Below, piece after piece: positions 43,000 through 54,961 of a DNA stretch of 64,000 nt (its first letter is position 1; the number at the start of each line of letters is the position of its first letter). The DNA is from Sphingomonas sp. (GTDB taxonomy: Bacteria; Pseudomonadota; Alphaproteobacteria; Sphingomonadales; Sphingomonadaceae), in NCBI RefSeq assembly GCF_024508665.1, contig NZ_JANINP010000006.1:982001-1046000 (forward strand), written 5' to 3'. The notes under the pieces are model-generated. The model was not told where the DNA came from, searched no databases, and worked only from the letters and a program-made list of their open reading frames with translations. The position numbers and the translations under genes are program-made.

Positions 43000-44192
43000 T
43001 AGAAGCGCTCCAGCGTCAGCTTGCGCTCGCCGCCGCCGCAAATGCCCAGGCGCACGGTTCGGCCGGGATCGGCGACCGACCAGGTCGAGATCGGCTCGCT
43101 GGCGTAATTGGCGGTGATCGGCTGGCCATCGACACTGCAGATCTGGTCGCCCGCTTGCCAGCCGGCGCTGGCGGCCGGGCTTCCGCGCATGACGTGGAGC
43201 ACGCGCAGGCGATCGCTATAGAAGCCGAGCAGCAGGCCGCTGGTCGACCGCAACGGAGGGCGGTCGACATCGGCTCCGGCTGCCATCACCATGCGGCCCG
43301 CGCCGGGATCGAGCAGCACGCGATAGCGCTGCAAATAGCCCAGCCCGATCCGCCCCGCCGCGCCCATCTGTGCCGAAAAGCCGCGGCCCGGCTCGATCCG
43401 CGCTTCGGCCTCGCGCACCATCGTCTCGCCGACGCGGACCGCCGGCAGCACGGTCAGTTCGGACGTGACCGGTCCGGCGATGCTGTACGAGATGGTGGTG
43501 GTCGTGGTCGGCTTGACGCCGCCGACCGATTTCCAGGCCTCGTCCGACATGGTGATCGTCGCGCCGTCGCCGGTATCGACGATCATCGGGCGCAGCCGCG
43601 TGCCATCGATCGACATCTCGCTGACATAGAATTGGTCGCGCAGCGCCATCGCCAGCGGCGCGGTCTGGCCGGGAAAGGGCATGCGGCCGCTCGGCAAGAG
43701 GCGGAATCGCTGTGCGGCGAAGTCGATATCGAGCGCGTAGCGGCGCAACAGATCGCTGCCGATCACCGCGTCGATCATGGCGCCGTTTCCGGTCGCGCCG
43801 GCCGGCAAGTCGAGCACCCCCAGCCGCCCGCCGCTTCGCGTCAGTCCGCCGATCGCCAGGGTGCGCCCGTTGATCTGTCCCATCGCGACCGTGCCGCCGA
43901 TGCCGACGCCTTCGCCGCCGCCCGAGACCTTCAGGCCGGCGCGGCTGGCGAACCGGCGGGACACGACCGACAGGCTGAACCCGGTATCCAGGATCGCGGT
44001 GACCGGGCGGCCGTCGACCGTCATCCTGAACTGAATCTGGTTACCCGGCGTGAGGTCGAACGGCACCCATTGCGCCTCGGTATCGGGCGAGAGCACGACG
44101 CGTTCGGCCGGCGGTTCGGGCATCGCCGGCGCCATCGCCCCGCACAACGGCAAGGCGGCGAACATCAGCAAAGGCAGCATGCGGCGGCGCAT
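42996..44192 (-). CDS. Secreted retropepsin-like aspartic protease with PDZ domain
   Basis: From the ATG at 44192 it has 398 residues, with a signal peptide (MRRRMLPLLMFAALPLCGAMA). Two aspartic protease half-sites are present, AILDTGFSLSVV near 65 and MIVDTGDGATI near 205, so one chain could form a complete active site. A C-terminal PDZ-like domain (VMRGSPAASAGWQAGDQICSVDGQPI) ends the protein. Substrates are unknown. It is overlapped by the glycosyltransferase gene downstream and lies 162 bases downstream of cpaF. Confidence 0.85.
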   Translation of the reverse strand: MRRRMLPLLMFAALPLCGAMAPAMPEPPAERVVLSPDTEAQWVPFDLTPGNQIQFRMTVDGRPVTAILDTGFSLSVVSRRFASRAGLKVSGGGEGVGIGGTVAMGQINGRTLAIGGLTRSGGRLGVLDLPAGATGNGAMIDAVIGSDLLRRYALDIDFAAQRFRLLPSGRMPFPGQTAPLAMALRDQFYVSEMSIDGTRLRPMIVDTGDGATITMSDEAWKSVGGVKPTTTTTISYSIAGPVTSELTVLPAVRVGETMVREAEARIEPGRGFSAQMGAAGRIGLGYLQRYRVLLDPGAGRMVMAAGADVDRPPLRSTSGLLLGFYSDRLRVLHVMRGSPAASAGWQAGDQICSVDGQPITANYASEPISTWSVADPGRTVRLGICGGGERKLTLERFY

Positions 44193-44354
44193 GCCCCCGC
44201 TTATACCGGTCCTGGCCGCGCGGATATGGGGTAAAATCGCGATTAACCGCGTTATTGAATCCATTTTCCCGGAGCCGAAACGGGAGCGGTGGGAGCTCCC
44301 GGCGTCAAGGCCGAACCGGCTCCAACGGACGTGCGCGCCAGCCCGCACTGGCGA

Positions 44355-45875
44355 TCAGAGGCAGGCTTCGAGATAGGCCTGGTCGAACCCGAACTGGCGC
44401 GCCTTTTCGAGCGTGTAGGGGCGCAACCCCATGGCGCGATACTCGCCGATGATCTTACCGTCGGCCGATTCGCTCTGATATTCGAACTTGAAGAGTTCCT
44501 GCGTCACGATGACCGGCCCTTCCATGCCGATCACCTCGGTAATGTTGGTCACGCGGCGGCTGCCGTCGCGCAGGCGCTTTACCTGGACGATCATGTCGAC
44601 CGAATCGGCGATCTGGCGGCTGATCGCTTCCTTGGGGATCTTGATGTCCCCCATCAGCACCATGTTCTCCATACGGCCCAGGCATTCGCGCGGAGAGTTG
44701 GAGTGAAGCGTGCACATCGATCCGTCGTGGCCGGTATTCATCGCGGCGAGCAGGTCGAAACATTCCGCGCCGCGAATTTCGCCGAGGATGATGCGATCCG
44801 GGCGCATACGCAGCGCGTTCTTGACCAGGTCGCGGATGGAGATTTCGCCCTGGCCTTCGAGGTTGGCCGGGCGGGTCTCGAGCGGCAGCCAATGCGGCTG
44901 CTGCAGCCGGAGTTCGGCCGCGTCCTCGATCGTGAGCACGCGCTCGCCCGGGTCGATCATTTTCGACAGGGCATTGAGCATCGTCGTCTTACCCGACCCG
45001 GTACCGCCCGATATGACGACGTTAAACCGGCACGCTCCCGCGATCTTGAGCGCGGTCGCCATCTTTTGCGACATCGAGCCGAAGCTCGCCATCATGTCGA
45101 GCGTGATCGGTTTGTTGGAGAATTTGCGAATCGAGATCGCGGTGCCGCGCAGGCTGAGCGGCGGCACGATCACATTGACGCGGCTGCCGTCCTTGAGACG
45201 GGCGTCGGCGAGCGGCGTGGTCTGGTCGACGCGGCGGCCGACCGAGTTGCAGATACGTTGCGCGATCTGGAACAGATGCTCCTCGTCGCGGAACTGGATC
45301 GGCGCGATCTCCAGCCGGCCCTTCTTTTCGATGAAGGTCTGGTTGGGCCCGTTGACCATGATATCGCTGATGTCGGGATCGGCGATCAACTCTTCCAACG
45401 GCCCCAGTCCGAGCAACTCGTCGACCAGCACTTTTTCGAGCGCGAATTGCTCGCGGCGGTTGAGCGTGAGCTTGAGCTCGGCGAGCACCTCGCCGATGAT
45501 CGGGCGGAATTCCTCGGCCAGCTCGTCCTTGTTGAGCGTGGCGGCGGCTTCCGGGTCGACGCGTTCGAGCAGGCGCGGCAGCACCTGTTCCTTGATCTTG
45601 TGGACAGACGCCTCGAACCCTTCGGCCTTCATGCCGGCGGCTTCGCCGCTGGAATTCTGGCGCTCGGTCAGGCGCGCCATGGCGTCGCCGCTGCCGCCTG
45701 GCATGTTGCCCGGCTGATCGGCGTCGATCTCGCTCGGATCCGGAAGCGGCGGGAATTGCTCGGCAGTATCCGCGGCGGGCTGGGCGCCGCCACCCTGCAT
45801 CGGACGCGCCACGCCGAAAGCCGGCCGCGCAGGCTGCCCGGCACCCAATCCATTACGGCGTCCGAACGCGCTCAT
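44355..45875 (-). CDS. cpaF: CpaF-type secretion ATPase
   Basis: Hexameric ATPase that powers Tad/Flp pilus assembly. From the ATG at 45875 there are 506 residues: a Gln/Gly/Pro-rich leader, a helical domain (FEASVHKIKEQVLPRLLERV), then the GSPII/IV ATPase core. Visible core motifs are Walker A GGTGSGKTT, the Asp box ITIEDAAELRL-like segment, Walker B MRPDRIILGEIRGAE and the His box CTLHSNSPREC. An upstream extension of the frame has no family features. No other cpa/tad gene is present in the window, so it is either isolated or at the edge of a scattered locus. Confidence 0.93.
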   Translation of the reverse strand: MSAFGRRNGLGAGQPARPAFGVARPMQGGGAQPAADTAEQFPPLPDPSEIDADQPGNMPGGSGDAMARLTERQNSSGEAAGMKAEGFEASVHKIKEQVLPRLLERVDPEAAATLNKDELAEEFRPIIGEVLAELKLTLNRREQFALEKVLVDELLGLGPLEELIADPDISDIMVNGPNQTFIEKKGRLEIAPIQFRDEEHLFQIAQRICNSVGRRVDQTTPLADARLKDGSRVNVIVPPLSLRGTAISIRKFSNKPITLDMMASFGSMSQKMATALKIAGACRFNVVISGGTGSGKTTMLNALSKMIDPGERVLTIEDAAELRLQQPHWLPLETRPANLEGQGEISIRDLVKNALRMRPDRIILGEIRGAECFDLLAAMNTGHDGSMCTLHSNSPRECLGRMENMVLMGDIKIPKEAISRQIADSVDMIVQVKRLRDGSRRVTNITEVIGMEGPVIVTQELFKFEYQSESADGKIIGEYRAMGLRPYTLEKARQFGFDQAYLEACL

Positions 45876-45984
45876 GCCCCTCGATCCTTCATGGTCGGGG
45901 CCGTTCGTACGGGCGAAGATTTGACAATTTCCTAACCAAGCCGATGCCGGGCTAAGCTGCGTTGAGACAGGAGGGGAAGCCAGG

Positions 45985-46431
45985 ATGGGTCGAACGATAT
46001 TGGTCGGACTGGCATTGCTGGCGACGGGCGCCGGACCGGCAACGGCGATGCCGGGCTGGCTGACGGGATGCTGGAGCGAGCAGAAGGGACCCAGTTGGAC
46101 GGAGGAATGCTGGACCTCGCCACGCGCGGGCAACATGATGGGCAGCGGCCGCAATGGGCGCGGCGACGACCTCCGGTCATGGGAAGCGATGCAGATCGAG
46201 CGTGGAGCGGACGGCAAGCTCGTCTTCTACGGCTCGCCCAAAGGCGCACCGCGGGTCGCTTTCCCGGAACTATCGTCGGGGCCGCGCGAGATCGTGTTCG
46301 CCAACCCGCAGCACGATTATCCGCAACGCATCCGCTATTGGCGCGAGGGCATGGACCTGATGGCGGAAACCAGCCTGATGGATGGGACCAAGGCATATCG
46401 CTGGCGGTACAAGCGGCAGCTTGGCAGTTAA
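45985..46431 (+). CDS. DUF6265 family secreted protein
   Basis: A 148-residue exported protein with a signal peptide (MGRTILVGLALLATGAGPATA). The mature part begins MPGWLTGCWSEQ and contains WTEECWTSPRAGNMMGSGR and EIVFANPQHDYPQRIRY, the pattern of DUF6265, a small lipocalin-like barrel family. Function is unknown. The ATG has AGGAGGGGAAG upstream. It is divergent from cpaF (109 bases) and followed by a strong shared terminator. Confidence 0.82.
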   Translation: MGRTILVGLALLATGAGPATAMPGWLTGCWSEQKGPSWTEECWTSPRAGNMMGSGRNGRGDDLRSWEAMQIERGADGKLVFYGSPKGAPRVAFPELSSGPREIVFANPQHDYPQRIRYWREGMDLMAETSLMDGTKAYRWRYKRQLGS

Positions 46432-46444
46432 GGCTGCCGAAACG

Positions 46445-46483
46445 AAAAGGCCCGCCGCTCCCTTGGGGAGCAGCGGGCCTTTT
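46445..46483. terminator. Bidirectional intrinsic terminator
   Basis: AAAAGGCCCGCCGCTCC and GGAGCAGCGGGCCTTTT pair over 17 bases with one mismatch and a short TTGG-type loop. Flanking A and T runs serve both strands. It ends the DUF6265 gene on the plus strand and the atp operon on the minus strand. Confidence 0.9.
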
Positions 46484-46504
46484 CGCTCAGTCGACTGCCG
46501 AGCC

Positions 46505-46756
46505 TTATCCGGCTTGTTCGGCCAGCACCGTCAGTCCGGTAGCGGAAACCTCGGCGAAACCGCCCTGGATCGGCACCAGTTCGGGCTCCGATTTGTCGGC
46601 GCGGTAGATCGCCAGGTTGCCGTCGCGGATCGTCGACATGAAGGGGGCATGGCCCTCCAGCACGCCGAAATCGCCTTCGGTGCCGGGCACGACGACCTGA
46701 TAGACTTCCTCCGAGCGGAGCAGCTTTTCGGGCGTGACGAGTTCGAAATGCAGCAT
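46505..46756 (-). CDS. atpC: ATP synthase F1 epsilon subunit, short form
   Basis: Part of the central stalk of F1Fo ATP synthase. Only 83 residues: the N-terminal beta-sandwich ([24 protein letters not shown] and [19 protein letters not shown], given in parts) ends at VLAEQAG. The C-terminal helical hairpin that inhibits the enzyme in longer homologues is absent; short epsilons are known in alphaproteobacteria. It is the last gene of the operon, separated from atpD by a 185-base gap with a repeat. Confidence 0.93.
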   Translation of the reverse strand: MLHFELVTPEKLLRSEEVYQVVVPGTEGDFGVLEGHAPFMSTIRDGNLAIYRADKSEPELVPIQGGFAEVSATGLTVLAEQAG

Positions 46757-46771
46757 TGCCTTGTCCTAAAT

Positions 46772-46930
46772 CCCCTCTCCCGTCGGGAGAGGGTTGCGCA
46801 GACTTAGGCCCGTCAGGGCCTTAGTCGGAGCTGGGTGAGGGGATCACCCTGTCGAGAGCGGGTCCCCTCATCCAACTTCGGCTAGGCAGCAAGCTGCCAA
46901 GCCTTCGTATCCTTCTCCCTCTGGAGAAGG
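46772..46930. repeat. Long inverted repeat, family A copy 7
   Basis: Hairpins CCCTCTCCCGTCGGGAGAGGG (46773-46793) and CCTTCTCCCTCTGGAGAAGG (46911-46930) border a middle with GGCCCGTCAGGGCC and AGCTGGGTGAGGGGATCACC / GGTCCCCTCATCCAACTT. It fills the atpD-atpC junction and could lower atpC expression or stabilise the upstream message. Confidence 0.75.
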
Positions 46931-46941
46931 TTTGCAGAAAA

Positions 46942-49027
<2,086 letters not shown>

Positions 49028-49031
<4 letters not shown>

Positions 49032-49909
49032 AGCGCCTCGGCGCCCGAAATGATCTCGACGAGCTCGGTCGTGATCGCGGCCTGGCGGCTGCGGTTGTAC
49101 TGGATCGTCAGCTTGTTGATCAGGTCGCCGGCGTTGCGCGTGGCATTGTCCATCGCGGTCATCTTGCTGCCCTGCTCCGAAGCGGCATTCTCGCGGATCG
49201 CGCGGTACAGCTGGATCGCGACGTTGCGCGGCAGCAAGTCGGCGAGGATTTCCTCTTCCTCCGGTTCGTAATCGACCGCGGCGCTGACGCCGCCGGTGTC
49301 GGCGGCGCCCGCCGGGATCGACACCGGGATGATCTGCTGCTCGGTCGGCTCCTGCGTCAGCACCGACTTGAAGCGCGAATAGAATAGATGCGCGACGTCG
49401 AACTCGCCGGCCTCGAATCGCGCGATCAGATCGTCGGCATAGCCGCGCGCATCGGCGAAGCCGAGCTTGCCGAGATCGCCCGGCTCGACGCCATGGACCA
49501 TCAGGTCGCGATACTGGCGGTTGAGCACGGCGCGGCCCTTACGGCCGATCGTGTAGAATTTGACCGTCTTGCCTTCGGCGATCAGCTCGGCGGCACGGCG
49601 CCGTGCCAAACGCGCGATATTGGTGTTGAACGCGCCGGCCAGGCCCTTGTCCGACGTGGCGACGACGAACAGGTGAACCTGATCGCGGCCGGTGCCGGCG
49701 AGCAATTTGGGCGAGTTCGGACCGACCGTGACGGTCGAGGCGATGCTTGCCACGACCTTTTCCAGCCGCTCGGCATAGGGGCGGCCGGCCTCGGCCGCTT
49801 CCTGCGCGCGGCGCAGCTTGGCGGCGGCGACCATCTTCATCGCCTTGGTGATCTTCTGCGTCGACTTCACCGAGCCGATGCGGATCTTGAGGGCCTTAAG
49901 TGACGCCAT
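49028..49909 (-). CDS. atpG: ATP synthase F1 gamma subunit
   Basis: Rotor shaft of F1. The 293 residues begin [20 protein letters not shown] and end [20 protein letters not shown] (followed by the usual last helix), both hallmark ends. The central [25 protein letters not shown] region is normal. The stop overlaps the GTG of the inserted lipoprotein-like gene instead of leading to atpD. A hairpin repeat separates it from atpA upstream. Confidence 0.97.
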
Positions 49910-49922
49910 CTTTTCCCTACTT

Positions 49923-50003
49923 CGTCATCCCAGCGGAAGCTGGGATCTTGTGCCTCAGGCCGTTCGCTTGCGGCCCGAGACCCCAGCTTTCGCTGGGGTG
50001 ACG
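49923..50003. repeat. Compound hairpin element, family B
   Basis: CGTCATCCCAGC and GCTGGGGTGACG form inverted ends. Inside are ATCCCAGC-GGAA-GCTGGGAT (49927-49946), an imperfect CAGGCCG...CGGCCCG arm and CCCCAGC-TTTC-GCTGGGG (49981-49998). It fills the atpA-atpG junction. Single-hairpin relatives lie at 1529 and 58233. Confidence 0.75.
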
Positions 50004-50010
50004 GTTATGA

Positions 50011-51543
<1,533 letters not shown>

Positions 51544-51551
51544 CTAAACCT

Positions 51552-52106
51552 TCAGCCTTTCATCGCGTGCGCGAGGGTATTGAGACGGGTGCGGATCGAG
51601 GAGTCGATCATCTGCGATCCGATACGAACGACCAGGCCACCGAGCAGCGACTGATCGACATTCAATTCGACGGCAACCTCGCGGCCGACGCGCTGGCGGA
51701 GCTGCTGCTTGAGCTCGATCACCTGCGCATCCGAAAGCGGATGCGCCGAAGTTACTTCGGCCGTGGTCTCGCCACGATAGCTAGATGCCAGCCCGCGAAA
51801 CGCGCGGATGATCGCCGGCAGCTGGGCGAGGCGGCGATTCTGCGCCAGCACGCCCAGGAATTTGGTGGTCGTCGCGTCGAGCTTCATCGCACCGGCGGCG
51901 GCGGCGACGCCCTTGGCGGCATCGGCCCGACCGATCAGCGGGCTGGTGGTCAGCGCCTTGAAGTCGGCCGAGTCGCTCAGCGCCTGCCGGACCGTGGCCA
52001 GGCTCGCTTCGACCGTGTCGATCGACTTCGATTCGCGGGCGAGTTCGAACAAAGCGGTTGCGTACCGCCCACCTAAGCTCGCTTGAATACCGCCGGATTG
52101 CTCCAC
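51552..52106 (-). CDS. atpH: ATP synthase F1 delta subunit
   Basis: Peripheral stalk protein that joins F1 to the b subunits. I chose the GTG at 52106, which gives 184 residues beginning VEQSGGIQASLGGRYATALF (the family start GRYATALFELA is close behind) and has AAAAGGA ten bases upstream. A longer frame to 52217 would translate the leader hairpin and has no family similarity. The C-terminal block VELNVDQSLLGGLVVRIGSQMID is typical. First gene of atpHAGDC. Confidence 0.94.
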   Translation of the reverse strand: MEQSGGIQASLGGRYATALFELARESKSIDTVEASLATVRQALSDSADFKALTTSPLIGRADAAKGVAAAAGAMKLDATTTKFLGVLAQNRRLAQLPAIIRAFRGLASSYRGETTAEVTSAHPLSDAQVIELKQQLRQRVGREVAVELNVDQSLLGGLVVRIGSQMIDSSIRTRLNTLAHAMKG

Positions 52107-52150
52107 GCGATGAGGGTCCTTTTCAAAAGGGTATGTGGCCCCATACGAAA

Positions 52151-52175
52151 AGAGGGCAGCCCTGAGGCGCCCTCT
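52151..52175 (-). terminator. Terminator-like hairpin in the atp operon leader
   Basis: On the minus strand AGAGGGC-GCC-TCAG-GGC-T-GCCCTCT is followed directly by TTTTC. It lies 45-69 bases upstream of the atpH start codon and no minus-strand gene precedes it in the window, so it would act as an attenuator of the operon itself. Prediction from shape only. Confidence 0.55.
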
Positions 52176-52271
52176 ATGGGTTGGCGCGCGACTAGCATCG
52201 GGGGGGCGGGGATGCAACCCGGTGCTTTAGGATGAGGTGCAGCCGGGGGGCGGATGGCGACTCCTACTTGT

Positions 52272-52403
52272 CCCTCTCCCGCACGCGGGAGAGGGAGGGG
52301 CCCGCCGCCGTAGGCGGTGGGATGGTGAGGGTCTTCTTACTTCTTTTTGAGATCGAGTCGCCTGGAAGAAGAAAGAAGACCCTCTCCCGCAAGCGGGAGA
52401 GGG
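52272..52403. repeat. Long inverted repeat, family A copy 8
   Basis: CCCTCTCCCGCACGCGGGAGAGGG (52272-52295) and CCCTCTCCCGCAAGCGGGAGAGGG (52380-52403) are nearly identical self-complementary hairpins. Between them GGGTCTTCTT pairs with AAGAAGACCC. It lies between the divergent atpH and the following plus-strand gene. Confidence 0.8.
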
Positions 52404-52490
52404 CTAGCAAGCGGGGGAGGGCGAATTTCGCCTATCCCAGCTTGACCGATGCAGCGAGGAAGTGTGCAAAAGCGCATTGAGGGGTGCCCG

Positions 52491-53336
52491 ATGGACGTCG
52501 AACTCGCCGAAGAACGCGTGCTGATCCTCGCCGACCGGTTCAACATGGACCATGCCGAGGGGCGCGCCTGGATCAAGCGCACCGACGCGTTCGGGACGAT
52601 GGCCAAGATCACCGGTTTCCTGTCGCGTCCCAAGGACGAAGACTATGAAGTGATCTATCGCGAGCGCCGCTTGCAGCCCTTCTTCCGCATCGGCTGCACC
52701 GCGACGATGACCTATGAGCGGCGCAAGGAGTATCGCGTCGCGGTCGATGCCAACGTGACCAACGTCGAAATCGATGGCAGGATGCACGTCGTCGCAGGGG
52801 GCGCCTATACGCTGACCGGCACCGAAACCTGCCACGACGAGATCCATCGCGAGGTCTGTTACGACGCAATCAGCGGCAACCCCGACCCCGGCGCGGTGCA
52901 ATATCTCCAGCACGATGCCAAGGTGACCGACGCCGCGGGACTCGCCAAGGCGGCGGCCGACGGCGCGGTGGTGGTGCCGCCGACGGCCAAGGCGTCGATG
53001 CTGGTACGCGACGTGCTGGCGAGCTCGATCGAGCGGATCGAGGCGGACAAGGTGCTGGAGGAAAAGCTCTCGCTCCATCACATCGACCTCTATTACCGCC
53101 CGGTCTACGCCTTCCGCTACCGCTGGCAGGGCAAGGAAGCGGTGGTCGAGTTCGACGGCGTGAGCGGCGAGACGCGCACCGGCGGCAGCACGTTCGAGCA
53201 GTTCCTCGGCCACACGATCGACGCCGAATTCTTGATCAACGCCGGGGTCGAGGCCGCCGGCATCTTCATCCCCGGCGCACGGCTCGCCGAGATCGTCATC
53301 TCGAAGAGCCTGAAGGCGCGGGAAAAGAAGAAATAA
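52491..53336 (+). CDS. Conserved-looking hypothetical protein
   Basis: I do not recognise this 281-codon gene. From the ATG at 52491 it has no signal peptide or membrane helix. The N-terminal part is basic and aromatic (ITGFLSRPKDEDYEVIYRERRLQPFFRIGC), followed by a beta-rich section with CHDEIHREVCYDA (two Cys and two His close together). The C-terminal part YYRPVYAFRYRWQGKEAVVEFDG has a strand-turn-strand look seen in proteins that append a small PepSY-like unit. The Cys/His spacing could bind metal. Codon use matches the neighbours. An earlier start at 52449 is less likely. Confidence 0.75.
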   Translation: MDVELAEERVLILADRFNMDHAEGRAWIKRTDAFGTMAKITGFLSRPKDEDYEVIYRERRLQPFFRIGCTATMTYERRKEYRVAVDANVTNVEIDGRMHVVAGGAYTLTGTETCHDEIHREVCYDAISGNPDPGAVQYLQHDAKVTDAAGLAKAAADGAVVVPPTAKASMLVRDVLASSIERIEADKVLEEKLSLHHIDLYYRPVYAFRYRWQGKEAVVEFDGVSGETRTGGSTFEQFLGHTIDAEFLINAGVEAAGIFIPGARLAEIVISKSLKAREKKK

Positions 53337-53431
53337 TACTCGCCGCGGCATCGGCACGAGGAAAGCGCTTTAGACATGGCCCAGGCGTGGTTAGAAGTCG
53401 CCGACACGGGGCGTATCACTTGGGGGGAATC

Positions 53432-54079
53432 ATGAAATCCGTATTCGCGGCCTTGATCGTGTCGGCGTCGCTCATGGCCACCTCGGCACCGGCATCCGAT
53501 ACGCGAAAGGCAGACTTCCGGGTCGGTGGAGTGTCGTTCTCGATCCCAATTCCGGACGGCTATTGCCTGCCCTCCGGCAAGATGGCGGATATCGCGCAAC
53601 TGCTGGCGGCAGGTGACACGGTCAACACCACCGATCTCATGCTCGCCCGATGCGACGGAGAAGTATTGAAGGGTGCGAACGACTATACCTTCATCAAGAC
53701 TCCCTCGGCCGCCCTTTTGGCCACAATCGATCGCCAGACCCTGCTCACGCAGCTCGGCGTCGCTTTCGGTAAGACTCTTGATACCAAGAGCTGGCGGGAT
53801 ACCGCCGCCAAGTCGATGTCCGACATTACCGGCACCAAGATCGATATCAGCGGCACCTTCGCGCCGCGAGGCAAGGACGATATGTGCGGTTATATGGCCG
53901 GCGTCCTCCACTACGATACGCCGGGGATCAGCTACGACCAGCCCATCGCGGTATGCATTACGGCCGTCGGCGGCCGCGTGCTTTCGATTTTCCGGGCGGG
54001 GACGAAGACCGACGAAGCCGGCATTTTGTCGCTGATGCGCGAAACTCGCGCGATCGCGCAGACGATAAAGTCGCCGTGA
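53432..54079 (+). CDS. Secreted hypothetical protein
   Basis: A 215-residue exported protein with a clear signal peptide (MKSVFAALIVSASLMATSAPA). No recognised domain. The mature part starts VGGVSFSIPIPDGYCLPSGK and contains four Cys (YCLPS, LARCDGE, DMCGYM, AVCITAVG) that could form two disulphides. The ATG at 53432 has GGGGGGAATC upstream. It is followed after 19 bases by an alpha/beta hydrolase gene and may share its transcript. Confidence 0.75.
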   Translation: MKSVFAALIVSASLMATSAPASDTRKADFRVGGVSFSIPIPDGYCLPSGKMADIAQLLAAGDTVNTTDLMLARCDGEVLKGANDYTFIKTPSAALLATIDRQTLLTQLGVAFGKTLDTKSWRDTAAKSMSDITGTKIDISGTFAPRGKDDMCGYMAGVLHYDTPGISYDQPIAVCITAVGGRVLSIFRAGTKTDEAGILSLMRETRAIAQTIKSP

Positions 54080-54098
54080 ATTCGGGGCGAGCGGCGCG

Positions 54099-54920
54099 GT
54101 GGCACTGGCTGGGTTAAAACGAATTGCAATCCGCACGCTGATCGCTGCCGTACTGATCTATGTCGCCATCGTCGGGTTGCTCTACACTTTCCAGCGGCGG
54201 CTGATTTATCCCGGCTGGTATTTCGGGACAGCGGCGGTCAATCCCGACCGTACCGGCTATCGCGACGTCGCGATAACGACCTCGGACGGGCTGCGCGGGC
54301 GGCTGCTCTATCACCCGCCGCAGCAGGGCAAGCCGGTCATCTTGTTCTTCCATGGCAATGGCGATTCGGTCCTGGGTAGTATCGTCGCGATGCGCTCACT
54401 GGTCGCCGCCGGCTATGGCGCGGTGTTGCCCGAATTTCGCGGGTTCAACGGCGCACCCGGCATCCCCGACGAACAAGGACTATATCGCGATGCGCGCGCT
54501 GCACGCGCGTGGATGACGGCGAACGGCATCGGTGCCGACCGCATTGTCATCATCGGCTATTCGCTCGGCACCGGAGTGGCGGCGCAGATGGCGCTGGAAC
54601 ACGCTCCTCGCGCGCTGATCCTGGTAGCGCCTTATGCCAGCGTCGCCCACGTCGCCGCGGCACGCTTCTGGTGGCTTCCTGCCGACCTGTTGGTCAGCGA
54701 ACGGTTCGATACTGCCGCCAAGATCGGCCGAATCGCCTGCCCGATCCTGCTACTCCATGGGACTGCCGACACGACCATTCCTCCGGAGAACAGCGCCTCC
54801 TTGAAGGCACTACGCCCAAATGCTGATCGGGTGGTCTTTCCGCGCGTAGGGCATGAGGTTGTGTTCAGCCAGCCAGCCCAGGCGCTGATCGCGCGCTGGC
54901 TCAACGCCCACAGTCTCTGA
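54099..54920 (+). CDS. Membrane-anchored alpha/beta hydrolase
   Basis: Serine hydrolase of the S33/ABHD13-like kind, 273 residues. One N-terminal membrane helix (about 10-28) precedes LLYTFQRRLIYPGW, a typical lead-in. VILFFHGNGDS is the oxyanion region, GYSLGTGVA carries the nucleophile, HGTADTTIP the Asp and VGHEVVF the His. The start is GTG at 54099; no ATG occurs early enough to keep the helix. Substrate unknown. Confidence 0.88.
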   Translation: MALAGLKRIAIRTLIAAVLIYVAIVGLLYTFQRRLIYPGWYFGTAAVNPDRTGYRDVAITTSDGLRGRLLYHPPQQGKPVILFFHGNGDSVLGSIVAMRSLVAAGYGAVLPEFRGFNGAPGIPDEQGLYRDARAARAWMTANGIGADRIVIIGYSLGTGVAAQMALEHAPRALILVAPYASVAHVAAARFWWLPADLLVSERFDTAAKIGRIACPILLLHGTADTTIPPENSASLKALRPNADRVVFPRVGHEVVFSQPAQALIARWLNAHSL

Positions 54921-54961
54921 TCTCTGGCCGCGCGCTGCACGCTCCCTTATTGGTGCCAGCG

